In this document: piece after piece, positions 33,563-41,720 of the stretch
How the letters are laid out: the number at the start of each line of letters is the position of its first letter
Position numbering within the stretch: the first letter of the stretch is position 1
DNA from: Chthonomonadaceae bacterium
Lineage (GTDB): Bacteria; Armatimonadota; Fimbriimonadia; Fimbriimonadales; Fimbriimonadaceae
Assembly (NCBI GenBank): GCA_015709495.1
Contig: CP054189.1
Location: 1,426,001 to 1,490,000, forward strand
Length of the DNA: 64,000 nt
Reading direction: 5' to 3'
Notes under the pieces: model-generated
Told to the model about the DNA's origin: nothing
Databases searched by the model: none
The model's input: the letters and a program-made list of their open reading frames with translations, nothing else
Program-made: the position numbers and the translations under genes

Positions 33563-34270
33563 ATGCCTTTGCTCCTATGCCTAGCCCTTCAGGGCGAGAT
33601 TGCGACGGCTGGGTCGCTCCGGGAGACCCTGCGAGAAGGGAAGGTCGAAGTTCGCTTGGCGCTCGCTCCTTTGAACTCCCAACCCCACCTTTACGCCCTC
33701 GGTCCAGTAACCGGCTTGCGAGGCGAGATTACGGTCGTCGACGGGGTCATTCACGTGGGGACTGTGGTTGGCGGCCGGCCGTTGGCCACGGTGGAACGCG
33801 AGGCGCAGGCCGTGTTTCTGGCTTACACCTATGTCGCGTCGTGGTCGGAGGTGGCGTCAGGCGATGCCGGGGGGCTTGCCGAGATCGCCTCGGCCCTCTC
33901 CCGGACGAAGCGGGAGCGGACTCCCTTTCATGTGACTGGCCGGGTGAAGCGGGCCGACTACCATATCATGGATTATCGGCCCGACGGGGGGCCTTGGTCG
34001 ATGGACAAGCACGACCAGGCAAAGGCTAAGTTCGCGCTCCAGGAGCAAGACGTCACATTGTTTGGGTTCTACACCGAGCGGGAAGAAGATGCGGGGTTGT
34101 TCGTCCATCACGGCGAGCGGATTCACGCCCATGTGGTCGCTCAAGGCGCGACCGGCCACCTCGACGCGATCACCCTCGAGCCCGGGTGGAAGTTGCTCCT
34201 TCCCTCAGGCACGGCCAGTCCGAGGGAGGGGCTGGCGACGCGCACCCCCATTTCGGTCTTGTCGCTGTAA
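33563..34270 (+). CDS. Secreted acetolactate-decarboxylase-like protein
   Basis: 235 residues with a short signal peptide (PLLLCLALQGEIATAG). The body resembles alpha-acetolactate decarboxylase: HLYALGPVTGLRGEITVVDGV near the start and VTLFGFYTERE. A metal-ligand pattern follows in HAHVVAQGATGHLDAITLEPG, with His-x-His then His, but with a shorter gap than BudA. The reaction may differ and export is unusual, so function is tentative. The ATG at 33563 gives a signal peptide; an in-frame GTG at 33557 and a longer ORF from 33410 are possible. Its last about 130 bases overlap a broken gene on the other strand. Confidence 0.55.
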   Translation: MPLLLCLALQGEIATAGSLRETLREGKVEVRLALAPLNSQPHLYALGPVTGLRGEITVVDGVIHVGTVVGGRPLATVEREAQAVFLAYTYVASWSEVASGDAGGLAEIASALSRTKRERTPFHVTGRVKRADYHIMDYRPDGGPWSMDKHDQAKAKFALQEQDVTLFGFYTEREEDAGLFVHHGERIHAHVVAQGATGHLDAITLEPGWKLLLPSGTASPREGLATRTPISVLSL

Positions 34271-34830
34271 CCCTCGACCAGTTCGCGGACGGTGATGTTC
34301 TTGAGGTCGATCTTCATTGGCAGAGAGGTCTTACCCCGAAGCCTTGCTTCGACGTCGCGAATCTTCTCCCAAGGTTCTGAGTTTCTTGACTCAATGTCGT
34401 CGATTATCCGCTCCTTCTCGTCGATCCACCCCTGAACCTGATCTGCGAAGTCGTCTGACGTTGCGTCGGTTTTCAGATCTTCGCAGTGATCGATCTGGCC
34501 CTTGAGCCTCTCAATCATGTCCTCACCCTTGTCAATCTGGGCGTGCCACCTATCCAGGTGTTCGCGGTTGCGCTCGACCCATTCCTCATGCTTCTGTTCT
34601 TGCATCTCGCGGACCCACTCGCAGACGCGCTGGAAGTCTTCCCAAAGCTCTTCCCGGTCGGATCGCCGCATTGGCTTCGTCTCCCGAAACGTCTCGCTGA
34701 CCTCCTTCGCGTCGGCCCAGAACTCCTTTAGGTCTGCACCCCTAAGGAAGTTTCCGACGTAGTCGAGATCGTGGGCGTGCTTCAGATGATTCACTGCGTT
34801 CCACACTCGATCTCGATTCTCGTTTAGCAA
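34141..34830 (-). pseudogene. Broken coiled-coil gene fused to a DUF262 N-terminal fragment
   Basis: Open reading frame of 229 codons without a credible beginning or end. The first about 170 residues are an acidic coiled coil rich in Glu, Arg, Asp and Trp (KHEEWVERNREHLDRW). The reading frame opens at a TAG near 34931 inside the repeat flank and has no good start codon (TTG at 34830). Then MKIDLKNITVRELVEGYSD appears, which is how DUF262 (ParB/Sulfiredoxin-fold) proteins of restriction and defence loci begin, but homology stops within about 25 residues, near position 34235. Beyond that the frame runs through the opposite-strand gene. I read it as the leftover of a deletion or insertion event. 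Confidence 0.5.
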
Positions 34831-34967
34831 TTGCTCTCTGCGTTCGCGCTGGCTGTGCTGCCGCTCCTTGACGGAAGCCCTTCCAGGGTTGGCGACGGGG
34901 TGGCGAGGGTGAGCGCCCTGGCGCTACGCCCTTGGGATACCTTGGATCCGACCTCCTCCAAGCACCC

Positions 34968-35360
34968 TTGACACGCGAGACGCGTGCGCTCCCAGTGGAC
35001 GCTCCTAGTGGACGCTCTTACGCGAAGGAAATTGACACGCGAGACTCGTGCGCTCCCGGGGGGCGCTCTCACGCGAAGGGTCTTGACACGCGAGAAGCGT
35101 GCGCTCCCGGGGGCGCTCCTAGTGGACGCTCTCACGCGAAGGAAATTGACACGCGAGACGCGTGCGCTCCCGGGGGCGCTCCTAGTGGACGCTCTCACGC
35201 GGAGGGACTTGACACGCGAGACGCGTGCGCTCCCAGTGGGCGCTCTTACGCGGAGGGTCTTGACACGCGAGACGCATGCGCTCCCAGGGGCCGCTCTCAC
35301 GCGAAGGGTCTTGACACGCGAGACGCGTGCGCTCCCGGGGGCGCTCCCGGGGGCAGAGAG
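34968..35360 (+). repeat. Seven-unit GC-rich tandem repeat
   Basis: Units begin TTGACACGCGAGACGCGTGC at 34968, 35032, 35083, 35146, 35209, 35260 and 35311. Complete units are 51, 63 or 64 bases; the long ones carry an extra block ending CTAGTGGACG. Each unit contains an ACGCG-AGA-CGCGT inverted repeat and a TTGACA hexamer. All reading frames on both strands are nearly open because unit lengths are mostly multiples of three; the resulting peptides are repetitive and should not be taken as genes. The stretch 34831-34967 holds nothing else I can identify. Confidence 0.92.
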
Positions 35361-35366
35361 TATTCT
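35361..35366 (+). promoter_or_regulatory. Leaderless -10 box of the GAF-domain gene
   Basis: TATTCT directly after the last repeat unit, followed by CGCATT and GTG at 35373. The nearest TTGACA (35311) is 44 bases away, too far to be its -35. Confidence 0.5.
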
Positions 35367-35372
35367 CGCATT

Positions 35373-35825
35373 GTGATCGAGGATCGTCTTTGGCAAGCAG
35401 TGTTGGGCAGGATCGCGGGGTTGACCGAGCGGGGGTTCGAGCTGCGCGCGCGGGCGATGGCCGAACTCGCGCAGATCGAGGGATACGATTGGTGCGGGGT
35501 GTATCGGCTCGAAGGGGAGGACTTAGCTCTCGATGCCTTCGTGGGTGAACCTACCGAGCACACGCGGATTCCGGTCGGCATTGGGGTTTGCGGGACCGCG
35601 GTGGCGAAGGACTCGAACCAGGTGGTGCGGGACGTTCGCGAACTTGAAAACTACCTTTCGTGCTCGGTTCAGACGCGCTCGGAGATCGTGGTGTTGATCA
35701 AGGACTCCGAAGGGCGAACGCTGGGGCAAATCGACATCGACGGGCATCGCGTCGGCTCGTTCGATTCGAGTGACGAGGCCTTTCTGGCTGAACTGGGACG
35801 ACTGCTCGCCGAAAGGTGGGAGTGA
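35373..35825 (+). CDS. GAF-domain free-methionine-(R)-sulfoxide-reductase-like protein
   Basis: 150 residues, a single GAF domain of the fRMsr (YebR/MsrC) type: DWCGVYRLEGEDLALDAF, RIPVGIGVCGTAV with C73, SCSVQTRSEIVVLI with C97 and the end GQIDIDGHRVGSFDSSDEAFL. In E. coli three cysteines take part; the first position is replaced by H63 here (EHTRI). C73 and C97 remain, so activity is possible but altered. The GTG at 35373 follows TATTCT-CGCATT exactly; the frame continues upstream through the repeat but that part is not coding. Confidence 0.82.
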   Translation: MIEDRLWQAVLGRIAGLTERGFELRARAMAELAQIEGYDWCGVYRLEGEDLALDAFVGEPTEHTRIPVGIGVCGTAVAKDSNQVVRDVRELENYLSCSVQTRSEIVVLIKDSEGRTLGQIDIDGHRVGSFDSSDEAFLAELGRLLAERWE

Positions 35826-35853
35826 GTTCGCGTCCTTCGTCCATCAAAAACCC

Positions 35854-37587
35854 TCAAGGCGTTGGCTCGTTCGGAGGCGCAGAATCGGCGTTTAGCTCGG
35901 ACACGGTTCCCTCCGAGAGCATTCGGGCTCGAACGACGGCAGCTTCGATGTCGGGCTGGACGTTCTCTTCGCCGATCAGATTCGCGAAGGCGAATCGCTT
36001 GATCAGGTTGGCTGGTTGGCCCCTGAGCCCGCACAGAATCAGGACTCGGCCCGTCGATTTCAGGTGCTCGTACAAGCTTTCCATCGCATGAAGCCCGGTC
36101 GAATCCAGCGCGGTCATGTTCCTGAGCCGCAAGATCACGATTCGAGGCAACGTCGGCAGTTCGTCTTCGACGATCTCCAGCTTATCGGTCGAGCCAAAGA
36201 GAAACGGCCCGTGGATTCGGTAGATGGCGACGTCGTCGGGCAGTCCGGTGAGCTGCAAGCTGTGTCGGAGCCCGTCTTGAATGTACTCAGGGGTCACCCG
36301 CGCAACGGTCGTGGTCGTCGTCACTCGTCGAATGTAGAGCAGCGCGGCAAGCACCATGCCGGCCTCGACCGCGACCGTCAGATCGGCGAACACGGTGAGC
36401 ACGAAGGTGATCGCCCATACCGCGGCGTCCGCCTTAGTTTGTCGCAAGATGTCGGGGATTTCCGACCATTCGCCCATGTTGTAGGCGACCACCAAGAGGA
36501 TCGCTGCGAGCACGGCGAGCGGGATGCGCTCGGCGAGGCTGGTCCCGATCGCGAGGATTCCCAGCAACGTCAGCGCGTGGATCATGCCCGCCACAGGCGT
36601 CTTTGCGCCGGATCGGATGTTCGTGGCGGTCCGGGCGATCGCGCCGGTCGCGGGAAGCCCTCCGAACAGCGGCGAGGTGAGGTTGGCTACCCCCTGGGCG
36701 ACCAACTCGACGTTGGGGTTGTGCTTGTCCTTCGACATCCGGTCGGCGACGACGGCGGAAAGCAGCGACTCGATCGCGCCGAGCATTGCGACGGTCATCG
36801 CTGGAGACAGCAAAGGCAGGAGCAACGCGACTCGAAACGTCGGGATTTCCAGCTTCGGCAATCCGGACGGGATCTCTCCGAACCGGCTTGCGATGGTATC
36901 GGTCGGAATCGCGAACGCGGCGACGGCCGCTGTTCCCAGCACCATCACGAGGATCGGGCCAGGGACCTTTTTGAGCCACTTAGCGGCCACGAGCAGAATC
37001 ACCAGAGAACCGACGGCGACGGAGGTCGTGGCTGCGTCCAGGGTGTGCCAATGGGTAGCGACGGCCCACATCCTATCCGCGAACTCTCCCGGAACGCGCT
37101 CGATTTCGAGGCCGAAGAAGTCCTTGATCTGCGTGCTGGCGATCAGAACGGCGATGCCGTTGGTAAAACCGATGACGACGGGTCGTGGAAAGTACTTGAC
37201 CGCGGTGCCCAAGCCCGTCGCACCCAGCAGCACGAGTATTACGCCCGCCATCAAGGTACACATGAACAGACCGTCCATGCCGTGCTTTTGGACGATCCCC
37301 GACACGACAACCACGAACGCGCCGGTGGGGCCCCCGATCTGAGTGGTGGACCCTCCGAGGGCCGAGATCAGGAACCCCGCGACCACCGCGCAATAGATTC
37401 CTGATTGGGGAGTGACGCCCGACGCGATCCCAAACGCCATTGCCAGCGGCAGGGCGACCAGGCCAACGGTCACTCCTGCAATGAGGTCCGAAACGAACTT
37501 GCTCCAACTGTACTCGCGAAGGGCCGTGACGGACTTCGGCAGCCGACTCGTGAGCGCTTCGGCCAGGTCCAGCGAAGGTTTGCTCAA
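35854..37587 (-). CDS. SulP-family anion transporter with STAS domain
   Basis: 577 residues. A membrane domain (about 25-420) of ten or more helices holds the SulP signature region SGVTPQSGIYCAVVAGFLISALGGSTTQIGGPTGAF-like segment (split here as SGVTPQSGIYCAVV and TQIGGPTGAFVVVV) and NPNVELVAQGVANLTSPLFGGLPATGAIARTATN-like motif near residue 290-325. A C-terminal STAS domain (about 460-560) carries VILRLRNMTALDSTGLHAMESLY. Members move sulfate, bicarbonate or dicarboxylates. Start overlaps the ArsR stop by 4 bases, so the regulator and transporter are coupled. Confidence 0.92.
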   Translation of the reverse strand: MSKPSLDLAEALTSRLPKSVTALREYSWSKFVSDLIAGVTVGLVALPLAMAFGIASGVTPQSGIYCAVVAGFLISALGGSTTQIGGPTGAFVVVVSGIVQKHGMDGLFMCTLMAGVILVLLGATGLGTAVKYFPRPVVIGFTNGIAVLIASTQIKDFFGLEIERVPGEFADRMWAVATHWHTLDAATTSVAVGSLVILLVAAKWLKKVPGPILVMVLGTAAVAAFAIPTDTIASRFGEIPSGLPKLEIPTFRVALLLPLLSPAMTVAMLGAIESLLSAVVADRMSKDKHNPNVELVAQGVANLTSPLFGGLPATGAIARTATNIRSGAKTPVAGMIHALTLLGILAIGTSLAERIPLAVLAAILLVVAYNMGEWSEIPDILRQTKADAAVWAITFVLTVFADLTVAVEAGMVLAALLYIRRVTTTTTVARVTPEYIQDGLRHSLQLTGLPDDVAIYRIHGPFLFGSTDKLEIVEDELPTLPRIVILRLRNMTALDSTGLHAMESLYEHLKSTGRVLILCGLRGQPANLIKRFAFANLIGEENVQPDIEAAVVRARMLSEGTVSELNADSAPPNEPTP

Positions 37588-37955
37588 CCTAAGGATTCCT
37601 CGCGATCCGCTTCGCTTTGCAGCAAGGTGAGCGCGCCCTGTACATGAGTGGCGAAGTACTTTCGCATCGAGTCGAGGACCTCGCCCAGCGCAGGATCGCT
37701 TAGCTGGTACAGGGACTGGCCGCCTTCGCGCCTGCTTTGCACGAGCCCCCTCGCCCGGAGAAGGCTCAGGTGCTGCGAGAGGTTGGCTGGGCCAACTCCG
37801 ATTTGGCTGATGAGCGAACTGACCGGTTGCTCGCCAACTCGGAGTTGCTCGAGGATATGGATTCTCGTAGGGTGCGCGAGGAGCTTGAAAATCTCAGCCT
37901 TGAACGCGCGCAGTTGCTCCGCGGGCGAAGGCTCAGAACCCTGGGGAGAGGTCAT
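37584..37955 (-). CDS. ArsR-family winged-helix regulator without a metal-binding cysteine
   Basis: 123 residues. DNA-binding core LAHPTRIHILEQLRVGEQPVSSLISQIGVGPANLSQHLSLLRARGLVQSRREG is followed by a C-terminal helix. The ELCVGDL-type motif of metal sensors is replaced (ELRVGEQ becomes QLRVGEQ) and the protein has no Cys, so metal sensing through thiolates is excluded. It probably represses its own operon with the SulP transporter. The ATG at 37955 is chosen because TATAAT plus a 6-base spacer precedes it; a longer start at 38003 is possible. Confidence 0.88.
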   Translation of the reverse strand: MTSPQGSEPSPAEQLRAFKAEIFKLLAHPTRIHILEQLRVGEQPVSSLISQIGVGPANLSQHLSLLRARGLVQSRREGGQSLYQLSDPALGEVLDSMRKYFATHVQGALTLLQSEADREESLG

Positions 37956-37961
37956 CGACTT

Positions 37962-37990
37962 ATTATATTCGCAATTGCGTAATTTCGAAA
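37962..37990 (-). promoter_or_regulatory. arsR-sulP promoter with palindromic operator candidates
   Basis: TATAAT at 37967-37962 is followed by AAGTCG and the ATG at 37955 (leaderless). Directly upstream lie the 10-bp perfect palindrome CGCAATTGCG (37970-37979) and TTTCGAAA (37983-37990), a plausible ArsR dimer site that would cover the -10/-35 region. Confidence 0.5.
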
Positions 37991-38063
37991 ATAAGTCAGC
38001 CATCGACCTAGGACGTGAGGTCGGCGAAGGGCGGTTGACCGGAGACGAGCGAGACTGCGCCGG

Positions 38064-38069
38064 TACACT
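38064..38069 (+). promoter_or_regulatory. Leaderless -10 box of mnmG
   Basis: TACACT within GGTACACT, followed by an 8-base spacer and GTG at 38078. Confidence 0.45.
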
Positions 38070-38077
38070 GCGGCCTC

Positions 38078-40024
38078 GTGACGCAGTTCGATGTGGTAGT
38101 GGTTGGCGCGGGCCATGCGGGAATCGAAGCGGCCTCGGCCGCAGCCCGCATGGGGCTTCGCGTCGCCTGCGTGACGTTGCGTCTCGACCGGATCGGACAC
38201 CTTCCCTGTAACTGCTCGGTCGGGGGACCGGCCAAGGGCCACATCGCGCGGGAAGTCGACGCTCTCGATGGGTGGATGGGCGTTGCGACCGACCACACTC
38301 TCACCCACATTCGAAAGGTCGGGACTCGAAAGGGACCTGCTGTGCAGACGCTCCGAGCCCACGTATGCAAGGCGGGGTATCCCAAGTGGATGCGGCGCGC
38401 GCTCGAATCCCAACCGAGCCTAACCCTGATCGAGGGGCAGGTCGAGACGGTGCTCCATTCGGGGGGCAAAGTCACCGGCGTCCGAGTCTTGAGGGGAAGC
38501 TCGCCAGTCGAGGACCTGCGGTGTCGGGCGGTGGTGCTGACCACAGGGACGTTCCTCAACGGGCTGTGCCATGAGGGTTCGAAAAAGACGATCGCGGCCC
38601 GGCACGGCGACCCCGCAGTCGAGGGGCTGTCCCGCTTCCTTGTCGAAATCGGCGTTCGGCTTAGAAGGTTCAAGACGGGAACGACGCCGAGGGTGAAACT
38701 GAGTTCGTTGCGTCTCGGCGGGCTGGAGGTCTTGCCGTCCGAACCGGAAGCGGGCGCGCTCAGCTTCTTGCACGAGGTTCCGCTGGCCGAACGGCCCCTT
38801 TACCCCTGTTGGCAGACCCGAACGAGCGCAGCGACTCACGACCTGCTGCGCGAGAGTCTGCACGAGAGCGCCCTGTTCTCGGGGCAGATCGAGGGGATCG
38901 GCCCGAGGTACTGCCCCAGCATCGAAGACAAGATCGTTCGCTTTGGGGAGAAGGACTCGCACCCGATTTTCTTGGAGATTGAGGAGTGGGACGGCGAATC
39001 GGTGTACGTTCAGGGCTTCAGCACTTCGCTGCCCTCGGAAACTCAAACTCGGGCCCTGAGGACGATTCCAGGGCTCGAGGCGGCAGAGGTTCTCCGACCT
39101 GGATACGCCGTGGAATACGACATGGCGGACCCCTTGCAGCTTCGGCCGAGTTTGATGTCGAAGCAACTCGACGGGCTGTTCTTGGCGGGGCAACTCAACG
39201 GAACGAGCGGGTACGAGGAGGCGGCGGGCCAAGGCATCGTCGCGGGGATCAATGCGGGGCTCTACGTTCGGGGTGAAGAGGAGCGTCTCTTCACTCGTGA
39301 TTCGAGCTTTCTCGGCGTAATGATCGACGACCTCGTCACCAAAGGAGTCGAGGATCCCTACCGGATGCTCACCGCCCGAGCGGAGCACCGGCTGCTGCTT
39401 CGGCACGATAACGCCGACCTCCGTTTGACGCCGATCGCGAGGGAACTCGGTGTGTGCGGGGACGCCCGTTGGGAACGGCTCGAGCGAAAGCGCGACGCGA
39501 TCGACCGCGGAATCTCAGCGCTTCGGGGCGCCCAATTCGGCTCGCGTCATAACGACTTGTTGCTCGCCGAAGGACTTCCCGCCTGCGATCAAGCGGTGTC
39601 GGCGTTCGAGATGATTCGCAGGCCGGAAGCGTCGCTGTCCAAGGTGCTCGACGTTTGCGGACGAGCGGGCTTCGAGGTTCCTCTCAACCCCCCTTCAGGA
39701 CCGCGCTCGCTTGAGAATGAGGTCTTCGAGGGGATCGAACTGGCGGCGAAGTACGACGGGTATTTGCGCCAGCAGGCGAGGGTGGCCGAGCGGATGAAGC
39801 AGCTCGAGGAGATGAGGATTCCCCGCGATCTCGATTTCGCCGGCATGAAGGGACTGAGCTACGAGACGGTAGAGAAGTTGAGCCGGGTGCGGCCGGCGAC
39901 TGTGGGGCAGGCCTCGCGCGTGCCCGGTGTGCGTCCGGCCGACATCGCCCTACTGATCGGCAACCTGCGCGCGGGCAAGGTCCCTCTTCGGGACTCAAAT
40001 GCGTCAGGCGTCTCCGGCGATTGA
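38078..40024 (+). CDS. mnmG: tRNA uridine-5-carboxymethylaminomethyl modification protein MnmG
   Basis: 648 residues, normal for MnmG (GidA). FAD-binding VVVVGAGHAGIEAASAAARMG near residue 6, then CNCSVGGPAKGHIAREVDALDGWMG, the second motif LAGQLNGTSGYEEAAGQGIVAGINAG near 373 and the C-terminal helical domain binding MnmE and tRNA. It acts with MnmE to modify the wobble U of several tRNAs. GTG at 38078 is the first start and follows GGTACACT with an 8-base spacer. Its end overlaps the convergent PP2C gene by 21 bases. Confidence 0.95.
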   Translation: MTQFDVVVVGAGHAGIEAASAAARMGLRVACVTLRLDRIGHLPCNCSVGGPAKGHIAREVDALDGWMGVATDHTLTHIRKVGTRKGPAVQTLRAHVCKAGYPKWMRRALESQPSLTLIEGQVETVLHSGGKVTGVRVLRGSSPVEDLRCRAVVLTTGTFLNGLCHEGSKKTIAARHGDPAVEGLSRFLVEIGVRLRRFKTGTTPRVKLSSLRLGGLEVLPSEPEAGALSFLHEVPLAERPLYPCWQTRTSAATHDLLRESLHESALFSGQIEGIGPRYCPSIEDKIVRFGEKDSHPIFLEIEEWDGESVYVQGFSTSLPSETQTRALRTIPGLEAAEVLRPGYAVEYDMADPLQLRPSLMSKQLDGLFLAGQLNGTSGYEEAAGQGIVAGINAGLYVRGEEERLFTRDSSFLGVMIDDLVTKGVEDPYRMLTARAEHRLLLRHDNADLRLTPIARELGVCGDARWERLERKRDAIDRGISALRGAQFGSRHNDLLLAEGLPACDQAVSAFEMIRRPEASLSKVLDVCGRAGFEVPLNPPSGPRSLENEVFEGIELAAKYDGYLRQQARVAERMKQLEEMRIPRDLDFAGMKGLSYETVEKLSRVRPATVGQASRVPGVRPADIALLIGNLRAGKVPLRDSNASGVSGD

Positions 40025-40837
40025 TTCCAGGCTGTCCACGCGGACAACGAGCGCCGTCGCGTTGTCGCTGCCTCCACCGGCGAGCGCTTGCTGGATAAGG
40101 CTTGCGCACGCATCGGAAACGCCCTCCAACCCGAGCCTTTCGGCGATCACGTTCTCGGGCACGTGGTTGGTGAGTCCGTCGGAGCAGAGCAAAAAGACGT
40201 CGCCGGGAAGGAGATCAAACTCGAAGACATCAGGCTCGACGTTGCGGTCGGTCCCGATCGCCCGAGTGAGCATGTGACGGTAAGGGTGAGCCTCCGCCTC
40301 TCCTTGCGTCATCGCGCCCGAGTCGACGGTCTCTTGCACCCAGGTGTGGTCGATCGTCAGGGCTTCGAGTTCGCCCTCGCGCAACCTGTAGACCCGCGAA
40401 TCGCCGACTTGCGCCACCCAAGCGGACCGCTGAACGAGTGCGAGCGCGCTCAAGGTGGTCCCCATTCCCCGCCGGGAAGGGATCGCGGTCGCCACGTCGT
40501 GGACGATGCGGTTCGCGCTTTTTACGGCGTCCCTCAGTGCCACCGCCGCCGAAGGAGACGCGTTGGACATGTAGCCTTCGATGAACCTCTTGGAGGCGAG
40601 TTCGCTCGCGATTTGGCCGGCTTCATGGCCCCCCATGCCGTCGCAAACGACGAAGAGCAGGCCACGGGCCGCCAGCCGAGCGGAGTCCTCAGGCAAGAAA
40701 TACTCGAACTTGTCTTCGTTGTTTTCCCGGACGAGCCCGAGGTCGGTTTTGCAGGCGATCGTGACCTTGGGGACGACTTGCAGCGCCGGCCATTCAAGGG
40801 TAGCCTCAATGCCATAAACGGGCGTTACTTCACTCAT
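40004..40837 (-). CDS. PP2C-family serine/threonine phosphatase
   Basis: 277 residues with the PPM motifs in order: DLGLVRENNEDKFEYF (about 38-53), FVVCDGMGGHEAG with the metal Asp (about 70-82), GMGTTLSALAL, WVAQVGDSRVYRLREGELE, FLLCSDGLTNHV and GGSDNATALVV. It dephosphorylates Ser/Thr phosphoproteins in the cytosol. The ATG at 40837 overlaps the FHA gene end by 8 bases, so the phosphatase is coupled to a phosphothreonine-reading protein. No kinase is in this window. Confidence 0.92.
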   Translation of the reverse strand: MSEVTPVYGIEATLEWPALQVVPKVTIACKTDLGLVRENNEDKFEYFLPEDSARLAARGLLFVVCDGMGGHEAGQIASELASKRFIEGYMSNASPSAAVALRDAVKSANRIVHDVATAIPSRRGMGTTLSALALVQRSAWVAQVGDSRVYRLREGELEALTIDHTWVQETVDSGAMTQGEAEAHPYRHMLTRAIGTDRNVEPDVFEFDLLPGDVFLLCSDGLTNHVPENVIAERLGLEGVSDACASLIQQALAGGGSDNATALVVRVDSLESIAGDA

Positions 40838-41720
40838 CGTAGCCGTCCGTAATTCCTGCGCGTTCGAATCGGATTTCGATGCTCCCGATTTTGAGAATCG
40901 AGCCCTCCTGCCAAGCAGTTCGGCTGTGGGGAGCGAGCGGTTCGCCGTCGAGAACCGTGCCGTTCGTACTTCCGAGGTCGGTGACGAACACTCCGCCGCT
41001 TTCCACCTCGATCTGTCCATGGGAGCCTGAGACGTAAGGGTCCGCGACCACGATGTCGTTGCCTTCACGACGCCCAAACGTGTACGTTCCCTCAGGTAGC
41101 GGACGCGAGTCGTCCCCGACGAACAGAGCGATGGCGGCTTCGAGTTCTGTTGAGGGGCCGGCGGCGGGTTCTGGTTGGGAGGATTGGATTGCTTGAGGGG
41201 TCATCGCGGCGGTCGCGCCCATCTTCCCCGGTACGCTGAGGGTCAATTCGAAGCCGCCGAACGCGACGCAGTCGCCCTGCTGCATCGACCTCGATTCTCC
41301 GGGTGGAAGCTTCTCGCCATTGACCGTCGTGCCGTTCGTACTTCCCAGGTCTTCGAGGGTGATTTCACCTTCTCCGAGAACGATGCGGGCGTGCTTCCGG
41401 CTGACCTTGGAATCTGCGAGCATCACATCGGCCTCGCGCCCAACGATGTTCTCGCCCAGGCGGAGCGTGTGTTCCCGCCCACCGCCTTCGACCAGCACAG
41501 GCAGCCTCACGACGGGAGCTCCGAACGCGTCGTCGGGAAGGGCCCTGTCGAAGATCAGGCCGCACTCGACGCAGAACATCACGCCTGCGGGATTGTGCGA
41601 CTTGCAGATCGGGCATTGAATGGGTTTGATGGTCTGGGTGGCGTTCAGCGTGGGCGCGACGCCCATCATCGTGCGGTTGGGGTCCGCTGCCAGGCTTTGC
41701 GTCTTGCCGAGTTCGCTCAC
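40830..41720 (-). CDS. Zinc-ribbon protein with two FHA domains
   Basis: 296 residues. A C4 zinc ribbon CPICKSHNPAGVMFCVECG (about 36-55) is followed by two FHA domains, each ending in LGSTNGT: the first (about 90-165) with READVMLADSKVSRKHARIVLG and the second (about 210-290) with RREGNDIVVADPYVSGSHGQIEV. FHA domains bind phosphothreonine peptides. It is likely an adapter in Ser/Thr signalling with the PP2C encoded next. No membrane segment. Confidence 0.9.
   Translation of the reverse strand: MSELGKTQSLAADPNRTMMGVAPTLNATQTIKPIQCPICKSHNPAGVMFCVECGLIFDRALPDDAFGAPVVRLPVLVEGGGREHTLRLGENIVGREADVMLADSKVSRKHARIVLGEGEITLEDLGSTNGTTVNGEKLPPGESRSMQQGDCVAFGGFELTLSVPGKMGATAAMTPQAIQSSQPEPAAGPSTELEAAIALFVGDDSRPLPEGTYTFGRREGNDIVVADPYVSGSHGQIEVESGGVFVTDLGSTNGTVLDGEPLAPHSRTAWQEGSILKIGSIEIRFERAGITDGYDE

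Noticed and set aside
34141-34270. Genuine antisense overlap between two functional genes
   Set aside because: The minus-strand frame loses homology at about 34235, where it leaves its DUF262 similarity, so the overlap is better explained as read-through of a broken gene.
34968-35360. CRISPR-like array
   Set aside because: Units of 51, 63 or 64 bases are tandem without unique spacers and no cas genes are near.
35311-35366. TTGACA of the last repeat unit as -35 of the GAF gene promoter
   Set aside because: Distance to the TATTCT box is 44 bases; a -35 needs about 17.
34824-35396. Long open frames on both strands in the 34.8-35.4 kb region with peptides repeating TRETRALPG or RVSRVKTLRVRA
   Set aside because: These are translations of a tandem repeat whose unit lengths are mostly multiples of three. 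They change register with the repeat and have no promoter, ribosome site or homology of their own. The only real gene starts at 35373.
37956-38003. Longer start of the ArsR gene at ATG 38003
   Set aside because: The 16 additional codons would lie over the TATAAT box and operator palindromes, which fit the ATG at 37955 exactly.
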